Notes: generated from the letters alone by a model not told the origin. Shown: positions 44,892 through 53,926, counted from the stretch's first letter. The stretch is DNA of 64,000 nt from DATBLE01 sp963808815 (GCA_963808815.1 CAWEGI010000015.1:372001-436000); one strand, 5' to 3'. Numbers and translations are program-made.

Positions 44892-45209
44892 ATGCCCGAC
44901 CTTTGGGTTCCCGGGTTCGCAGGGCCGCTCGACGATCTCGTCGACCGGATCCACCGGCGCATCGAGCAGTACGCCAAGGAGAACGGCGTCGAGCAGGCGC
45001 ATGTCGAGGTCGAGCTGGCCGACGGTGTCCGCTATGCGGTCGAGTCGCTGGCTGCCGAGCCGGGGTACGGCTTCGTGACGATTCGTCCACATGTGGGCGA
45101 CGAGATGCCGGGCGAGGTGATCGTCCCGATCGGGTCGATCAAGCGGATCGAGCTGAGCAAGGCCGCAGACGAGCGGACGCAGCTCGGCTTTTCGGTTCAC
45201 GCCTCGTAG
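44892..45209 (+). CDS. Hypothetical protein downstream of ruvB (right-arm copy)
   Basis: 105 residues, identical protein to 25510-25827. Confidence 0.55.
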   Translation: MPDLWVPGFAGPLDDLVDRIHRRIEQYAKENGVEQAHVEVELADGVRYAVESLAAEPGYGFVTIRPHVGDEMPGEVIVPIGSIKRIELSKAADERTQLGFSVHAS

Positions 45210-45275
45210 CGTTCGCCGCCGCGACCGACCTGGCGGGCGCGGCTCGTGAGGCCGTCGGAAGCCCGCAGGTTCTTC

Positions 45276-45320
45276 ACCCTGAAAGTCGTCATGCCCGCGG
45301 AGCGGGCGGACTTTCAGGGT
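45276..45320. terminator. Hairpin (right-arm copy of 25399-25443)
   Basis: Same CCTGAAAGTC/GACTTTCAGG stem. Confidence 0.65.
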
Positions 45321-45326
45321 TGGACT

Positions 45327-45803
45327 TCAGGGTCTGTACTGCAATTCGTGCCAGCTGGGCACCGGTGCGAGCTCGAGAAGCGCGCGCGAGCCGCGGGGGT
45401 CGCGGTACGCGAACTCGGAGTTCTCGTCGTCCCAGACCACCTCCAGCAGGCCCTCCTTGACGCGATGGTCGAGCCACGCGCCGCGGAAAATCAGCTTGCG
45501 CAGCCAGTAGACGAGCGACTCGCCGCCGACCAGCGAGATGCGCTCCCAGTGGCGGACGAGGTAGCGCCCGAACTCGCTGCGGGGCTCCTCGATGCGGCCC
45601 TCGGCGGCGAGCTCGACCAGGTCGGCGGTCTCGTCCTCGTCCAACTCGTTCGCCTCGACGAGGCCGAGCTTGACCGCGGCACCCGTCACGCGCTGCTCGA
45701 AGTCGGCGCCGTTGAAGCTGAAGCGGTATCCGAGGAATTCGACGACATAGTCGTCGCCGGAGCTGTAATTGGCGTCACCGACGGGCCGCGGGCCGCTCTC
45801 CAC
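45327..45803 (-). CDS. Conserved hypothetical protein (right-arm copy)
   Basis: 158 residues, same protein as 24916-25392; nucleotide changes present are silent. Confidence 0.6.
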   Translation of the reverse strand: MESGPRPVGDANYSSGDDYVVEFLGYRFSFNGADFEQRVTGAAVKLGLVEANELDEDETADLVELAAEGRIEEPRSEFGRYLVRHWERISLVGGESLVYWLRKLIFRGAWLDHRVKEGLLEVVWDDENSEFAYRDPRGSRALLELAPVPSWHELQYRP

Positions 45804-45849
45804 CGAGCCAGGATACCAACCACCTTCCGCCGCCTAGACTGGCCTCAGG

Positions 45850-46060
45850 ATGCGTATGAGCGCCGTCGTCATCGCCTTCGCCGCCTGTCTCGCCCTGGCC
45901 GCGATCACTGCGCTCCTGCTCGACTGGTCGTTCGGGAAGGCAGTGATCCTGTCTCCGGTGATCGTCCTGGTCGTCGGGCCCGCAGGCTTCCTCCTCGTGC
46001 TCTGGACCCGGATCCTGGTGGAGACGTTCCGGGCAGGCGCGGCGGCGCCTGATCATGCTT
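45850..46060 (+). CDS. Small membrane protein (right-arm copy), frameshifted at its end
   Basis: Copy of 24666-24869 with three substitutions (A-to-F, A-to-P, D-to-E). Near 46037 TTCCGGGCAGG replaces TTCCGGGGTAGG of the left arm, one base shorter, so the stop is lost and the frame continues through the recJ start into agmatinase, forming a 464-codon open frame. The end given is where the real protein should stop. Confidence 0.55.
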
Positions 46061-46098
46061 CCGGTGTTGTCCGATCGTGTGCGTACCTTCGACTGTCC

Positions 46099-46322
46099 AT
46101 GGTCAAGGGGACGTGGACGATCAAAGCGTGCGATCCGCAGCAGGCGGCATCGCTCGCCGCCGCTCTCGACCTGAGCGACACGACCGCGAGCGTGCTCGTC
46201 CGCCGCGGATACGCCGAGCCCGAACGGGCGGCGTTGTTCCTGGGCGGCGAGCTGCCGGGACACGACCCGTTTGCCCTCGGCGACATGCAGGAAGCCTGCG
46301 ACCGGATTCGTGCCGCGGTCGA
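46099..46322 (+). pseudogene. recJ: recJ 5' fragment, 74 codons, joined in frame to agmatinase
   Basis: MVKGTWTIKACDPQQAASLA to DRIRAAV matches the RecJ N-terminus (with E3K, V16A and S-to-L changes against the left copy), then stops matching exactly at 46322. None of the DHH catalytic motifs is included. The frame continues as DGRVVPRYAGL of agmatinase, so a 381-residue hybrid could be read. Confidence 0.9.
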
Positions 46323-47244
46323 CGGTCGCGTGGTACCCCGATATGCCGGCCTGACGACATTCGGACGGCTGCCCCGGATCGAAGACGTCGATGGCTGCGA
46401 CGTCGCCGTCGTCGGGATTCCATTCGACACCGGAGTCAGCTACCGGCCAGGGGCGCGATTCGGTCCGGCACACATCCGCCAGTGCTCACGCGTGCTGCGT
46501 CCGTACAATCCCGCGTTGGACGTGTCCCCGTTCGCCAGCCAGCAAGTGGTCGACGCCGGTGACATCGCTTGTACCCCTTACGACATCGCCGCCGCGGTGC
46601 GGCAGATCGAAGAGCAGGCGTCGGCCCTGATCGACAGCGGCGCCAAGATTGTCAGCCTCGGCGGCGACCACACCATCGCCTACCCCCTGCTGCGCGCACA
46701 TCACCGCCGCTACGGACCGGTGGCGTTGGTGCACTTCGACGCTCACCTGGACACGTGGGACACGTATTTCGACGCACCGCTGACTCACGGCACCCCGTTT
46801 CGGCGCGCCGCGGAGGAGGGCCTGTTCGTCGCGGGCCACAGCGCACACGTCGGCATTCGCGGGGCGCTGTACACGCCGGACGATCTCGACGACGATGCGG
46901 AACTGGGATTCACGATCGTGCACTGTTCGGCCTTCGAGACGCGCACGGTCGCCGATGTGGTCGAGCAGCTACGGACGACCATCGGCGACCATCCGCTCTA
47001 CGTGTCGATCGACATCGACGTGCTCGACCCTGCCCACGCTCCCGCCACGGGCACACCCGAGATCGGTGGCCTGTCGAGTCGCGAACTCCTCGGACTGGTG
47101 CGCGGTTTCGAGGGACTCAACCTGGTCGGGGCGGACATCGTCGAGGTCGCACCCGCCTACGACCACGCGGAGATCACCGGCATCGCCGCAGCGTATCTGG
47201 CGTACGAGTTCGTCTCCCTGCTGGCACAGAAGTCCAGCCGATGA
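46323..47244 (+). CDS. speB: Agmatinase, 5' end replaced at the chimeric junction
   Basis: Ureohydrolase that converts agmatine to putrescine and urea. Manganese ligands all present: LGGDHTIAYP, VHFDAHLDTWDTY, SIDIDVLDPAHAPATGTPE. About 307 residues remain, starting at VVPRYAGLTTFGRLPRIEDV; a usual protein has only some ten to twenty more at the N-terminus, so the loss is small. The start codon is not present upstream in mycobacterial sequence. ATGA overlap with the deacetylase gene indicates an operon. From here the window has mycobacterial character. Confidence 0.88.
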
Positions 47245-48113
47245 GCCTTCCCGCGGCCCCGGTTCCCTGGCCGAACGGCGCCCGCTGCGCGGCGTCCTTC
47301 AGCTTCGACGTCGACGCCGAGTCCGCCATGCTCGGGGTCTCCACCAAGCACGCCAGCCGGATGTCGGCGATCAGTCACCAGGCCTACGGGCCCCTTACCG
47401 GTATCCCGCGGCTGCTGGAAATCCTTGCCGGACACGGTGTCACATCCACCTTCTTCGTGCCGGGCTACACCGCGGTGCGCTACCCCGACGTGATCAGGGC
47501 GATCGTCGACGCCGGACACGAGATCGCGCATCACGGCTACCTCCACGAACCCATGTTCGGTCTGACGGAGAACCAAGAGTCGGCGATTCTCGACCGCGGC
47601 CTGGAAGCACTCGACGCCGTCGCGGGCGTGCGGCCCACCGGCTATCGCGCGCCGATGTGGGAGCTGAACTGGCACTCGCCGAAATTACTGCGCGACAGGG
47701 GATTCCTATACGACAGCAGCTTGATGGACACCGACCATCCCTACGAACTCGCCGTCGACGGCGGCGGCCCACTGGTCGAGATCCCGATACAGTGGGCGCT
47801 CGACGACTGGGAACAGTATTGCTACGTGCCGGACTTCTCCGGCTCGGGACTTATCGAGAGTCCGGTCAAGGCAATCGAGATGTGGCAGCTGGAATTCGAC
47901 GCAATGCGCGCCGCCGACGGCTGCTTCGTACTAACGAATCACCCGTTCCTATCGGGGCGTCCGTCCCGGGCCAAGGCGTTGGACGGCTTGATCGAGTACG
48001 TGTGCTCCCATGACGACGTCTGGGTGACGAGCCTTGGCGAAATCGCTGCACACGTCCGCAGTCTCGGCCTGACACCGCGCTCCGTCGACCGACCTGACGA
48101 GCGCGACTTCTAG
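47241..48113 (+). CDS. Polysaccharide deacetylase (NodB-like, PuuE-type)
   Basis: 290 residues from ATG 47241. NodB motifs: FSFDVDAES (motif 1 Asp pair), HEIAHHGYLHEPM (motif 2 H-x-x-x-H) and PTGYRAPMWE (motif 3). The family includes deacetylases of sugars and PuuE-type amidases of allantoin or formamide substrates. Coupling to agmatinase suggests an amide-nitrogen or ureide breakdown role rather than cell-wall work; that is inference. Full length. Confidence 0.85.
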   Translation: MSLPAAPVPWPNGARCAASFSFDVDAESAMLGVSTKHASRMSAISHQAYGPLTGIPRLLEILAGHGVTSTFFVPGYTAVRYPDVIRAIVDAGHEIAHHGYLHEPMFGLTENQESAILDRGLEALDAVAGVRPTGYRAPMWELNWHSPKLLRDRGFLYDSSLMDTDHPYELAVDGGGPLVEIPIQWALDDWEQYCYVPDFSGSGLIESPVKAIEMWQLEFDAMRAADGCFVLTNHPFLSGRPSRAKALDGLIEYVCSHDDVWVTSLGEIAAHVRSLGLTPRSVDRPDERDF

Positions 48114-48129
48114 ACGCATAGCGCGAAGT

Positions 48130-48591
48130 TCACCCCGTCACGTCGTCGATGTAGCGGGTGATCATGTCCACCAGGGCGCGCCTCTCTCGACGGGTGTCCG
48201 GGGGCTCCGGAACCACCATCGCCGCCACGACCAGACCGCGCAGCGTGGCCCAGATCAGGTTGCCGAGCGTCGCGGCGTGGCGCGCGTCCAGCCCTTCGCC
48301 GATGTGCCTGCCGAGCTTGGCGAAGGTGGTGCCGAGTGCGGCGAGGTGCTCGCTGGCCCTGGTGTCGCGCATGGCGCGGGTGGCGATCAGGATCTCGAGT
48401 GCCGCCATCGACGTCGGGCTGGAGAATGCCTCCCACGCTGCGTTGACGATGAATTCCGCTCGGTCGCGGACATTTTCGGGAGCAGCGGGCAGTTCGCGCA
48501 GCGCCTCGGCCAGCTCGGCGAAACCCTTGTCGACGACCGCCATCAGCAGTCCGTCGCGGTCCCCGAAGTGGTACTGCACGACGCCCCAGGT
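48130..48591 (-). pseudogene. TetR-family regulator lacking its N-terminal HTH
   Basis: Reads from TWGVVQYHFGDRDGLLMAVV (the end of a TetR helix-turn-helix) through a ligand domain to YIDDVTG. The first 40-45 residues, including most of the DNA-binding helix, are missing: upstream of the Thr-Trp codons at 48591 the sequence belongs to the acyl-CoA reductase on the other strand. The open frame has a chance ATG (MYSRTWG), but it is not the true start. Confidence 0.85.
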
Positions 48592-49732
48592 CCTGGAATA
48601 CATCGCCGCGACGAACCCGCTGCCGCGGCGCGTCGTGGAAAACCTCTACCGCGATGCTCCGCTGTACCTGAGCAGGCCGTTGCTGGAGAGCATGGTCGAC
48701 TCCAACTTCGCCCACCGGGAAGCCCTCGACGGCTGGGTCGAGCGCGCCGACCCCTACGGCAGCAAGCTCGCCGTCCGCGCCTTTCCGCCGTGGATAGTGC
48801 ACATGCTCGCCGGCAACGCGCCTGCCGGGTGTGTCGCGTCCATCGCACAGGGCGCCATTGTCAAGGCGGTCAACCTCTTCAAGATGCCATCCAGCGATCC
48901 GTTCACCACGGTGGCGGTCCTGCGCACCATGGCAGACGTCGATCCATCGCATCCGGTCGTCCGTTCGATGGCGGCGGTGTACTGGCAGGGCGGCGACAAG
49001 GTGATCGAGCGCACGCTGTACCGGCCGCAGTACTTCGACAAGATCGTCGCGTGGGGCGGCGGCCCCGCGATCAACAACGTCATCAAGTACCTCGGACCCG
49101 GAATCCAGCTCGTCTCCTTCGACCCCAAGTCGTCGATCTCCATGATCGGTCGCGAGGCGTTCCTCTCCGGGGAAACGATGGACGACGTAGCTGAACGACT
49201 CGCGCTCGACACCACGGTGTTCAACCAAGAGGCATGTCTGGCAAGCTGTTTCGTGTTCGAAGGCGAGCGCCCACAGATCGAGGCGTTCTGCGCCAAGCTT
49301 GCCGACAGGCTCGGTGTGGACCGCGACTACGCATCGGCTGTGGCGCAACCACTTCCGTCGGATGTGCGTGAAGAGGTCGAGGCCATGTCCGCCATGGGCG
49401 ATCTCAAAGCCTTCGGCGACTTCGACGGCCGGGGGCTGGTGATCCTTTCGGATACGCCGGTCAACTTCCATCCGTCGAACAAGACATCCAACGTCGTGAT
49501 GGTCGACACGCTCGGCGACGCGGTGCGTTACGTCCATGTCGCGACGCAGACCATCGGCGTCTACCCGGACGAGCGCAAGGCGCAGTTGCGCGACCGCCTG
49601 GCGGCCGCAGGGGCACAGCGGTTGTGCCGCTTGGGAACCGCGAACGCACATGCCCTGGGTAGCCCGCACGATGCGATGTACCCCCTGCAGCGCCTCGTCC
49701 ACTGGATGGCCGACGACGACATCGACCACTAG
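48590..49732 (+). CDS. LuxC-like acyl-CoA reductase, 5' truncated
   Basis: NADPH-dependent reductase domain of the LuxC/aldehyde-dehydrogenase superfamily that turns fatty acyl-CoA or acyl groups into aldehydes. Seen: VHMLAGNAPAGCVASIAQGA, KMPSSDPFTT, VAWGGGPAINNVIKYLG, LSGETMDDVAERL, and the catalytic cysteine region FNQEACLASCFVFEGE. About 380 residues remain of roughly 480; the N-terminus is lost where it abuts the truncated TetR gene at 48590. The frame is open upstream only as antisense of TetR. Confidence 0.8.
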   Translation, partial: VLEYIAATNPLPRRVVENLYRDAPLYLSRPLLESMVDSNFAHREALDGWVERADPYGSKLAVRAFPPWIVHMLAGNAPAGCVASIAQGAIVKAVNLFKMPSSDPFTTVAVLRTMADVDPSHPVVRSMAAVYWQGGDKVIERTLYRPQYFDKIVAWGGGPAINNVIKYLGPGIQLVSFDPKSSISMIGREAFLSGETMDDVAERLALDTTVFNQEACLASCFVFEGERPQIEAFCAKLADRLGVDRDYASAVAQPLPSDVREEVEAMSAMGDLKAFGDFDGRGLVILSDTPVNFHPSNKTSNVVMVDTLGDAVRYVHVATQTIGVYPDERKAQLRDRLAAAGAQRLCRLGTANAHALGSPHDAMYPLQRLVHWMADDDIDH

Positions 49733-49816
49733 CCAGGGTTGGCCCCGAACCGCCTGAGGCGACCCAAATATCCAGGATCGACCTCACGGGTGACGCGATG
49801 AGGCATTGTTGACTGC

Positions 49817-50470
49817 GTGAATGTGGACGAGATCCTCCAAACGATCCCGCCGGTTGCCGTCTACCTCATCGTCGGTGGAGTCATCGGCCTCGAGAGCTTG
49901 GGCATTCCGCTTCCGGGGGAGATCGCGCTCGTCAGCGCCGCATTGCTGGCGTCTCGCCACACCCTCGACATCAATCCGTTTTTCGTAGGCGCGTCGGCCA
50001 CGCTCGGGGCGATCATCGGCGACACGATCGGGTACTCGATCGGCCACCGATACGGCATGTCGCTGTTCGAACGGCTCGGTAAACGCTTCCCCAAACATTT
50101 CGGCCCCGGGCACGTCGCACTCGCCAAACAGCTCTTCCATCGTTGGGGCGTATGGGCCGTATTCTTCGGACGCTTCATCGCGCTGTTGCGCATCCTCGCC
50201 GGGCCGCTCGCCGGGGCGCTGAAGATGCGCTACCCGCGCTTCCTCGCCGCGAATGCCAGCGGCGCGCTGTGTTGGGCCGGTGGCACCACCGCCGTCGTCT
50301 ACTACCTCGGCTTGGCCGCCGAGCGGTGGCTGTCTCGGTTCTCATGGATCGCGCTGGTGGTCGCGGTCGTGGTCGGTATCGGCATGACAATGCTGTTGCG
50401 GGAACGCACCGCTCAGGCGATCGCGCACCTGGAAGACAAGCACGACTGGGAATCGCTGCGGCGGCACTAG
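49817..50470 (+). CDS. DedA-family membrane protein
   Basis: 217 residues from GTG 49817, about five hydrophobic segments. DedA signatures: GVIGLESLGIPLPGEIAL (E and PGE), GDTIGYSIGHRYG, and FFGRFIALLRILAGPLAGAL with the membrane arginines. The family moves undecaprenyl phosphate or phospholipid across the membrane. Overlaps the convergent phoU gene by four bases. Confidence 0.88.
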   Translation: MNVDEILQTIPPVAVYLIVGGVIGLESLGIPLPGEIALVSAALLASRHTLDINPFFVGASATLGAIIGDTIGYSIGHRYGMSLFERLGKRFPKHFGPGHVALAKQLFHRWGVWAVFFGRFIALLRILAGPLAGALKMRYPRFLAANASGALCWAGGTTAVVYYLGLAAERWLSRFSWIALVVAVVVGIGMTMLLRERTAQAIAHLEDKHDWESLRRH

Positions 50471-51126
50471 GCCATCTGCTTGTGGTCAGGCAGTCCACCG
50501 GTCGCCTCGAACACCACCCGCTTGCCGATCTCCACGGCGTGGTCGGCGAAGCGTTCGTAGAAGCGGCCAAGCAGCGCCACATCGACCGCGGCGGAGACGC
50601 TGTCCTGCCACTTGTGGTCGATCAGCAAAGTGAACAGGTGTCGATGCTCGGCGTCCACGGCATCGTCCTCATCGCGGAGCCGCCCGGCCTTTTCGGGATC
50701 GCGTGACACCACAACTTCCTGAGCTGTCCTCGCCAATTTAACTGCCCTGGAACCCATTTCGGAGAAGCCAGCACGGACATCGTCGGGCAGGGCGCACTCG
50801 GGATGCCGCAACCGCGAGATGCTGGCGACGTGTACGGCCAGTGCACCCATGCGCTCGACGTCTGCGCCGACGTGGATCGCGCTCAGGATCGTCCTCAGGT
50901 CGCTGGCGACCGGTTGCTGGGTGGCCAGCAGTTTGATCGCGCTGGCCTCGGTCCGCTTGCTCATCGCCGCAATGTGCTCATGATCGGCGATGACTTGCTC
51001 GGCCACCGAGAGGTCGGCCCCCAGCAAGGCCTGCGTCGCGTGCTCCATCGCATCGGCGGCCAACCCGCACATCTCTCCGACCTGCGCGGACAGTGCGGAC
51101 AACTCCGCGTGGTACGTCGTCCGCAT
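50467..51126 (-). CDS. phoU: Phosphate-signalling protein PhoU (PhoY-like)
   Basis: 219 residues, two three-helix PhoU bundles with the metal-binding repeats DVERMGALAVHVASI and ERFADHAVEIGKRVVF (E/D-x-x-x-D pattern). Links the Pst transporter with its sensor kinase and limits phosphate uptake; in mycobacteria PhoY proteins also affect drug tolerance. No pst genes adjoin it here. Full length, start ATG 51126. Confidence 0.92.
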   Translation of the reverse strand: MRTTYHAELSALSAQVGEMCGLAADAMEHATQALLGADLSVAEQVIADHEHIAAMSKRTEASAIKLLATQQPVASDLRTILSAIHVGADVERMGALAVHVASISRLRHPECALPDDVRAGFSEMGSRAVKLARTAQEVVVSRDPEKAGRLRDEDDAVDAEHRHLFTLLIDHKWQDSVSAAVDVALLGRFYERFADHAVEIGKRVVFEATGGLPDHKQMA

Positions 51127-51194
51127 CGGGGCCTCCTGAAGTTCTAGCAGTCAGCCCGGGCCGGGCACCCTAGTGTGCCCACAAATGGGGACGG

Positions 51195-52004
51195 CTAATC
51201 AGGAGAGCCGACAAACTTGGCTACCTCGTCGGCGATCTGCCGAGCGTGCGTGACGTAGAGTCCGTGTCCCACCTCTGGAAGTTCGATCAGCCTTGCGCGA
51301 GGTAGCAGCGCAGCAGTCTTGCGGCCGGTGATCTCGATCGGCGCCGACGCATCGGCGTCGCCATGGATCAGCAGAGTTGGTATGTCGAATGCCGGCAGCT
51401 CGGCACGGAAATCAGTTTCGGCGCCCATTCTCATCGTGTCGACGAGGGCCTTGACCGGTGTATCGACAATCTGCCTCGTCGTCCAGTCGGCCATCCCCGG
51501 CGACACGTTGGGGTGGACACCGAAATACGGCGGAGAGTTCTCCGCGCACCACTGCGGCACGTCCCGCCCGAGAAGCTCGAGAGCGGCGTCGAGATGCGCC
51601 GGTGCAACCCCGTCGGGGTTGTCGTCGACCTTGATCAGCAGCGGCAGGATCGGCGCCAGGAACACTGCGTGGCCGACCCGGCGGCTGCCGTGGCGAGTGA
51701 CGTAGCGGACGATCTCACTGCATCCCATCGAATGTCCGACGAGAGTCACGTCTTTCAGGTCGAGATTCCCAATGAGCCGTGCCAGGTCGTCGGCGAGCAG
51801 GTCCATGCTCCAGCGGCCGCCATGTCTGTCGGAGCGGCCGTGGCCGCGCCGGTCGTACGTGACGCAGCGGTAACCCTTATCGAGCAGGTCCGCGACGACG
51901 TAATGCCACTGGTCCGAGTTGAGGGCCCACGAGTGTGTGAAGACGAGGCAAGGCCCGTCACCCTGATCGGTGAAGAAGAGCTCGACGCGGTCCGTAGTCA
52001 ACAT
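51195..52004 (-). CDS. Alpha/beta hydrolase (chloroperoxidase/esterase-like)
   Basis: 269 residues from ATG 52004. Nucleophile elbow TLVGHSMGCSEIVRY, oxyanion strand VFTHSWALNSDQW, acid in LLIHGDADASAPIE and histidine in LPEVGHGLYV; the YDRRGHGRSDRH segment is typical of the non-heme peroxidase-like esterase group. AAGG precedes the ATG. The frame is open further upstream into a lipoprotein, giving a 488-codon reading frame; I treat the ATG as the hydrolase's own start. Confidence 0.82.
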   Translation of the reverse strand: MLTTDRVELFFTDQGDGPCLVFTHSWALNSDQWHYVVADLLDKGYRCVTYDRRGHGRSDRHGGRWSMDLLADDLARLIGNLDLKDVTLVGHSMGCSEIVRYVTRHGSRRVGHAVFLAPILPLLIKVDDNPDGVAPAHLDAALELLGRDVPQWCAENSPPYFGVHPNVSPGMADWTTRQIVDTPVKALVDTMRMGAETDFRAELPAFDIPTLLIHGDADASAPIEITGRKTAALLPRARLIELPEVGHGLYVTHARQIADEVAKFVGSPD

Positions 52005-52487
52005 CCTTGGCACGACTCGATATTGGCGGTGTGCGCGCCGGGTGTCGATTACCTCACAGGTAGTGGCATCAGTGACCTTCCTGAGGCCCGAACTGATTCC
52101 GGTTGTCATTGCGCGGGTTTTGATATGCTGCTGCCACGTCGGAGTGGCGGTGACGGTCTGGGTTTGCGTCGCGACCGACGTCTGAACGGAGGTTTGCACC
52201 GTCGTCTGAACGTCCGTCTCGGTGTTGGTGACCGTGCTGGGGGCAACGGTGTCGGCGGGGGCAGGGGCGGCGCCGCCCGAGCCGCCAGACGAGTCGTGAT
52301 TCTCATGATGGCCGCCGCCGCTGTTCGCCGCCGAGCTGGTCGTCGTGGTCGTCGTTGTCGTGGTCGTGGTGGTCGGCGCCGTCGTGCCGTTCGAGCTACA
52401 GGCCACCGACAGCACGCCGACCGCCACGGCGGCGATGCCGACGGTCAAGGATGCTCGTTTGCGGAGTTGGGCAGTGGTAAACGACAA
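52005..52487 (-). CDS. Ser/Thr-rich lipoprotein, in frame with the hydrolase
   Basis: Start TTG 52487, preceded by GAGGAAAG. MSFTTAQLRKRASLTVGIAA begins a type II signal ending in lipobox LSVAC, then a run of threonines, a GGGHHENHD patch and repeats of TTVQTSVQTSV. No stop separates it from the hydrolase, so either a real exported lipoprotein-hydrolase fusion is made or a stop has been lost by an indel; the segment around ISSGLRKVTDATTCEVIDTR reads like untranslated leader. An alternative upstream ATG would overlap the tnpB remnant. Confidence 0.55.
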
Positions 52488-52614
52488 CGGAATCTCGCTT
52501 TCCTCGCAAAGTGACGACGTGACAGCGAGATACATACCTACCGGGAGGCAGGCGCCACCTAACAGAGCCGCGGGCGGGTCTTTGCGTAGAGAGTCCTTTG
52601 ACGTGCTCCTCGGC

Positions 52615-53893
52615 TTACGCCGCTGTTGGGTCGCTTCCTGCTTCAAGATCCACTGCCACAACGCGTTGCGGTCTTACACGGACTTCACCAGGACCACCAC
52701 TGACGTGGTCCTGCCCACTTTCGCGGGAGGCGTTTAGTCTCTCCGCCCGCCCGGCGGCGAGAATGACTTTGGCGGCGTTGTGGTCACGGTCATGGATTGC
52801 CCGGCACAGTGGGCACGTCCATTCACGCACTCCCAGCGGGAGTTCGTCGAGCCGGTGACCGCAGGCCGAGCAGGTCTTGCTGGAAGCCAGCCAGCGCGAC
52901 ACCGAATGCACTGTGCGCCCGTAGAGATTGGCTTTATCAGCGATGATCCGGACGAACTGCCCCCAGCCCGCGTCGCTGATGGCCTGTGCGAGCCGGCGGT
53001 TGGCGACCATCCCCACGATATTGAGGTCCTCGACGTGGATCACTTGGTTCTCGCGAACCAACGCCAAAGCCTGCTTGTGGTGATAGTCCCGCCGGGCCCG
53101 CGCTACTCGCTGTGCGCGATAGCGACCTTGCGCCGCGACTTATCTCTGTTGGCTGATCCTTTCTGCCGGCGGGACTTCTCCCGCTCCAGTCGCCGCAGCT
53201 TGCGCAGCTTGCGGCCCAAATGCTTTGGATTAGCGACGTCGGTACGCTGACCGTCGCTGTCGGCGACCGTCGCCAGCCGCGCGATACCCACATCGACTCC
53301 GGCCTCCCGATCAACAATCGCCAATGGGCAGGTTGCGATGCTGACAACAAAACTCGCATAGAAGTGCCCGTCGGGTTCGCGGACGATTGTGACACTCGAC
53401 GGCTCGATTGGGCAGCTCACGCGACCAACGCACCCGCACCTCGCCAACCTTCGCGACGAACAACCGCGCCATTAGCTCGCAGGCTGAACCCGTTGCGGGT
53501 GAGCCGAAACGACTGCCGGTTATCCTTCTTCGATTTCATTCGTGGACGGCCGACCCGACCACCACGGCGCTTACCAGAAGCCGAGTTGAAGAAGTTGCGC
53601 CAGGCCTGACGTGAGTCATTGACCGACTGCACCAACGCCACGCTGGGCACCTGACAAAGCCAGCGCCGCTCGGTCGTCTTCTTGGCCTGGGTGATGACAC
53701 GGCGCTGAATCTCGCTGTCCGACAGCTTAACCCCGGCCCGAAATGCCTCATCGCGCAAGCGCAGCGCGTCGTTGAACACCACCCGGCAGCACCCGAAGAC
53801 CTGCGCTAACATCCGCTGCTGGGCACGAGTCGGTTCGATGCGGTACCGGTAACGCATCTGCATAGGACCGACGTTAAAGCCGACCACTGACAA
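52615..53893 (-). pseudogene. tnpB: tnpB remnant (IS200/IS605 or IS607 type), broken by frameshifts
   Basis: Three frames in a row make one TnpB: MQMRYRYRIEPTRAQQRMLA to MKSKKDNRQSFRLTR (53893 to about 53440), then DVGIARLATVADSDGQR with the first RuvC aspartate (to about 53100), then IHVEDLNIVGM (RuvC glutamate), the zinc ribbon CSACGH/CPLC, and HDRDHNAAKVI (last RuvC aspartate). TnpB is the RNA-guided nuclease ancestral to Cas12. All catalytic acids are present, so the gene was active until recently or the shifts are read errors. No tnpA is seen. Confidence 0.88.
52689..52713 (-). ncRNA. Possible omega-RNA hairpin at the tnpB 3' end
   Basis: 9-bp stem CAGGACCAC/GTGGTCCTG inside the tnpB 3' coding region. 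The guide RNA of TnpB systems overlaps the tnpB 3' end and ends at the element border; a stable hairpin here fits that layout, but the element end cannot be fixed by eye. Confidence 0.35.
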
Positions 53894-53926
53894 CAGCGGG
53901 ATATCACTCGTGGAACCCGAGTCCTG

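Larger units (their letters stand above)
35364..46322 (-). repeat. Right arm of the ~22-kb inverted repeat
   Basis: Reverse complement of 24396-35363 with scattered differences. The last shared bases are TGCCGCGGTCGA ending at 46322; from 46323 the sequence is mycobacterial. One extra base sits in the ankyrin gene near 41019 and one base is missing in the small membrane gene near 46037, which offset each other in the coordinate sum. Confidence 0.95.

Noticed and set aside
24396..46322. A giant composite transposon or amplified resistance island
   Set aside because: No transposase, integrase or insertion-sequence ends flank the arms, and the genes are ordinary housekeeping ones.
52488..52661. 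Upstream ATG for the lipoprotein-hydrolase frame
   Set aside because: It reads the tnpB 3' end antisense-free noise (MWQWILKQEATQQ) and has no link to the signal peptide; TTG 52487 has the ribosome site.
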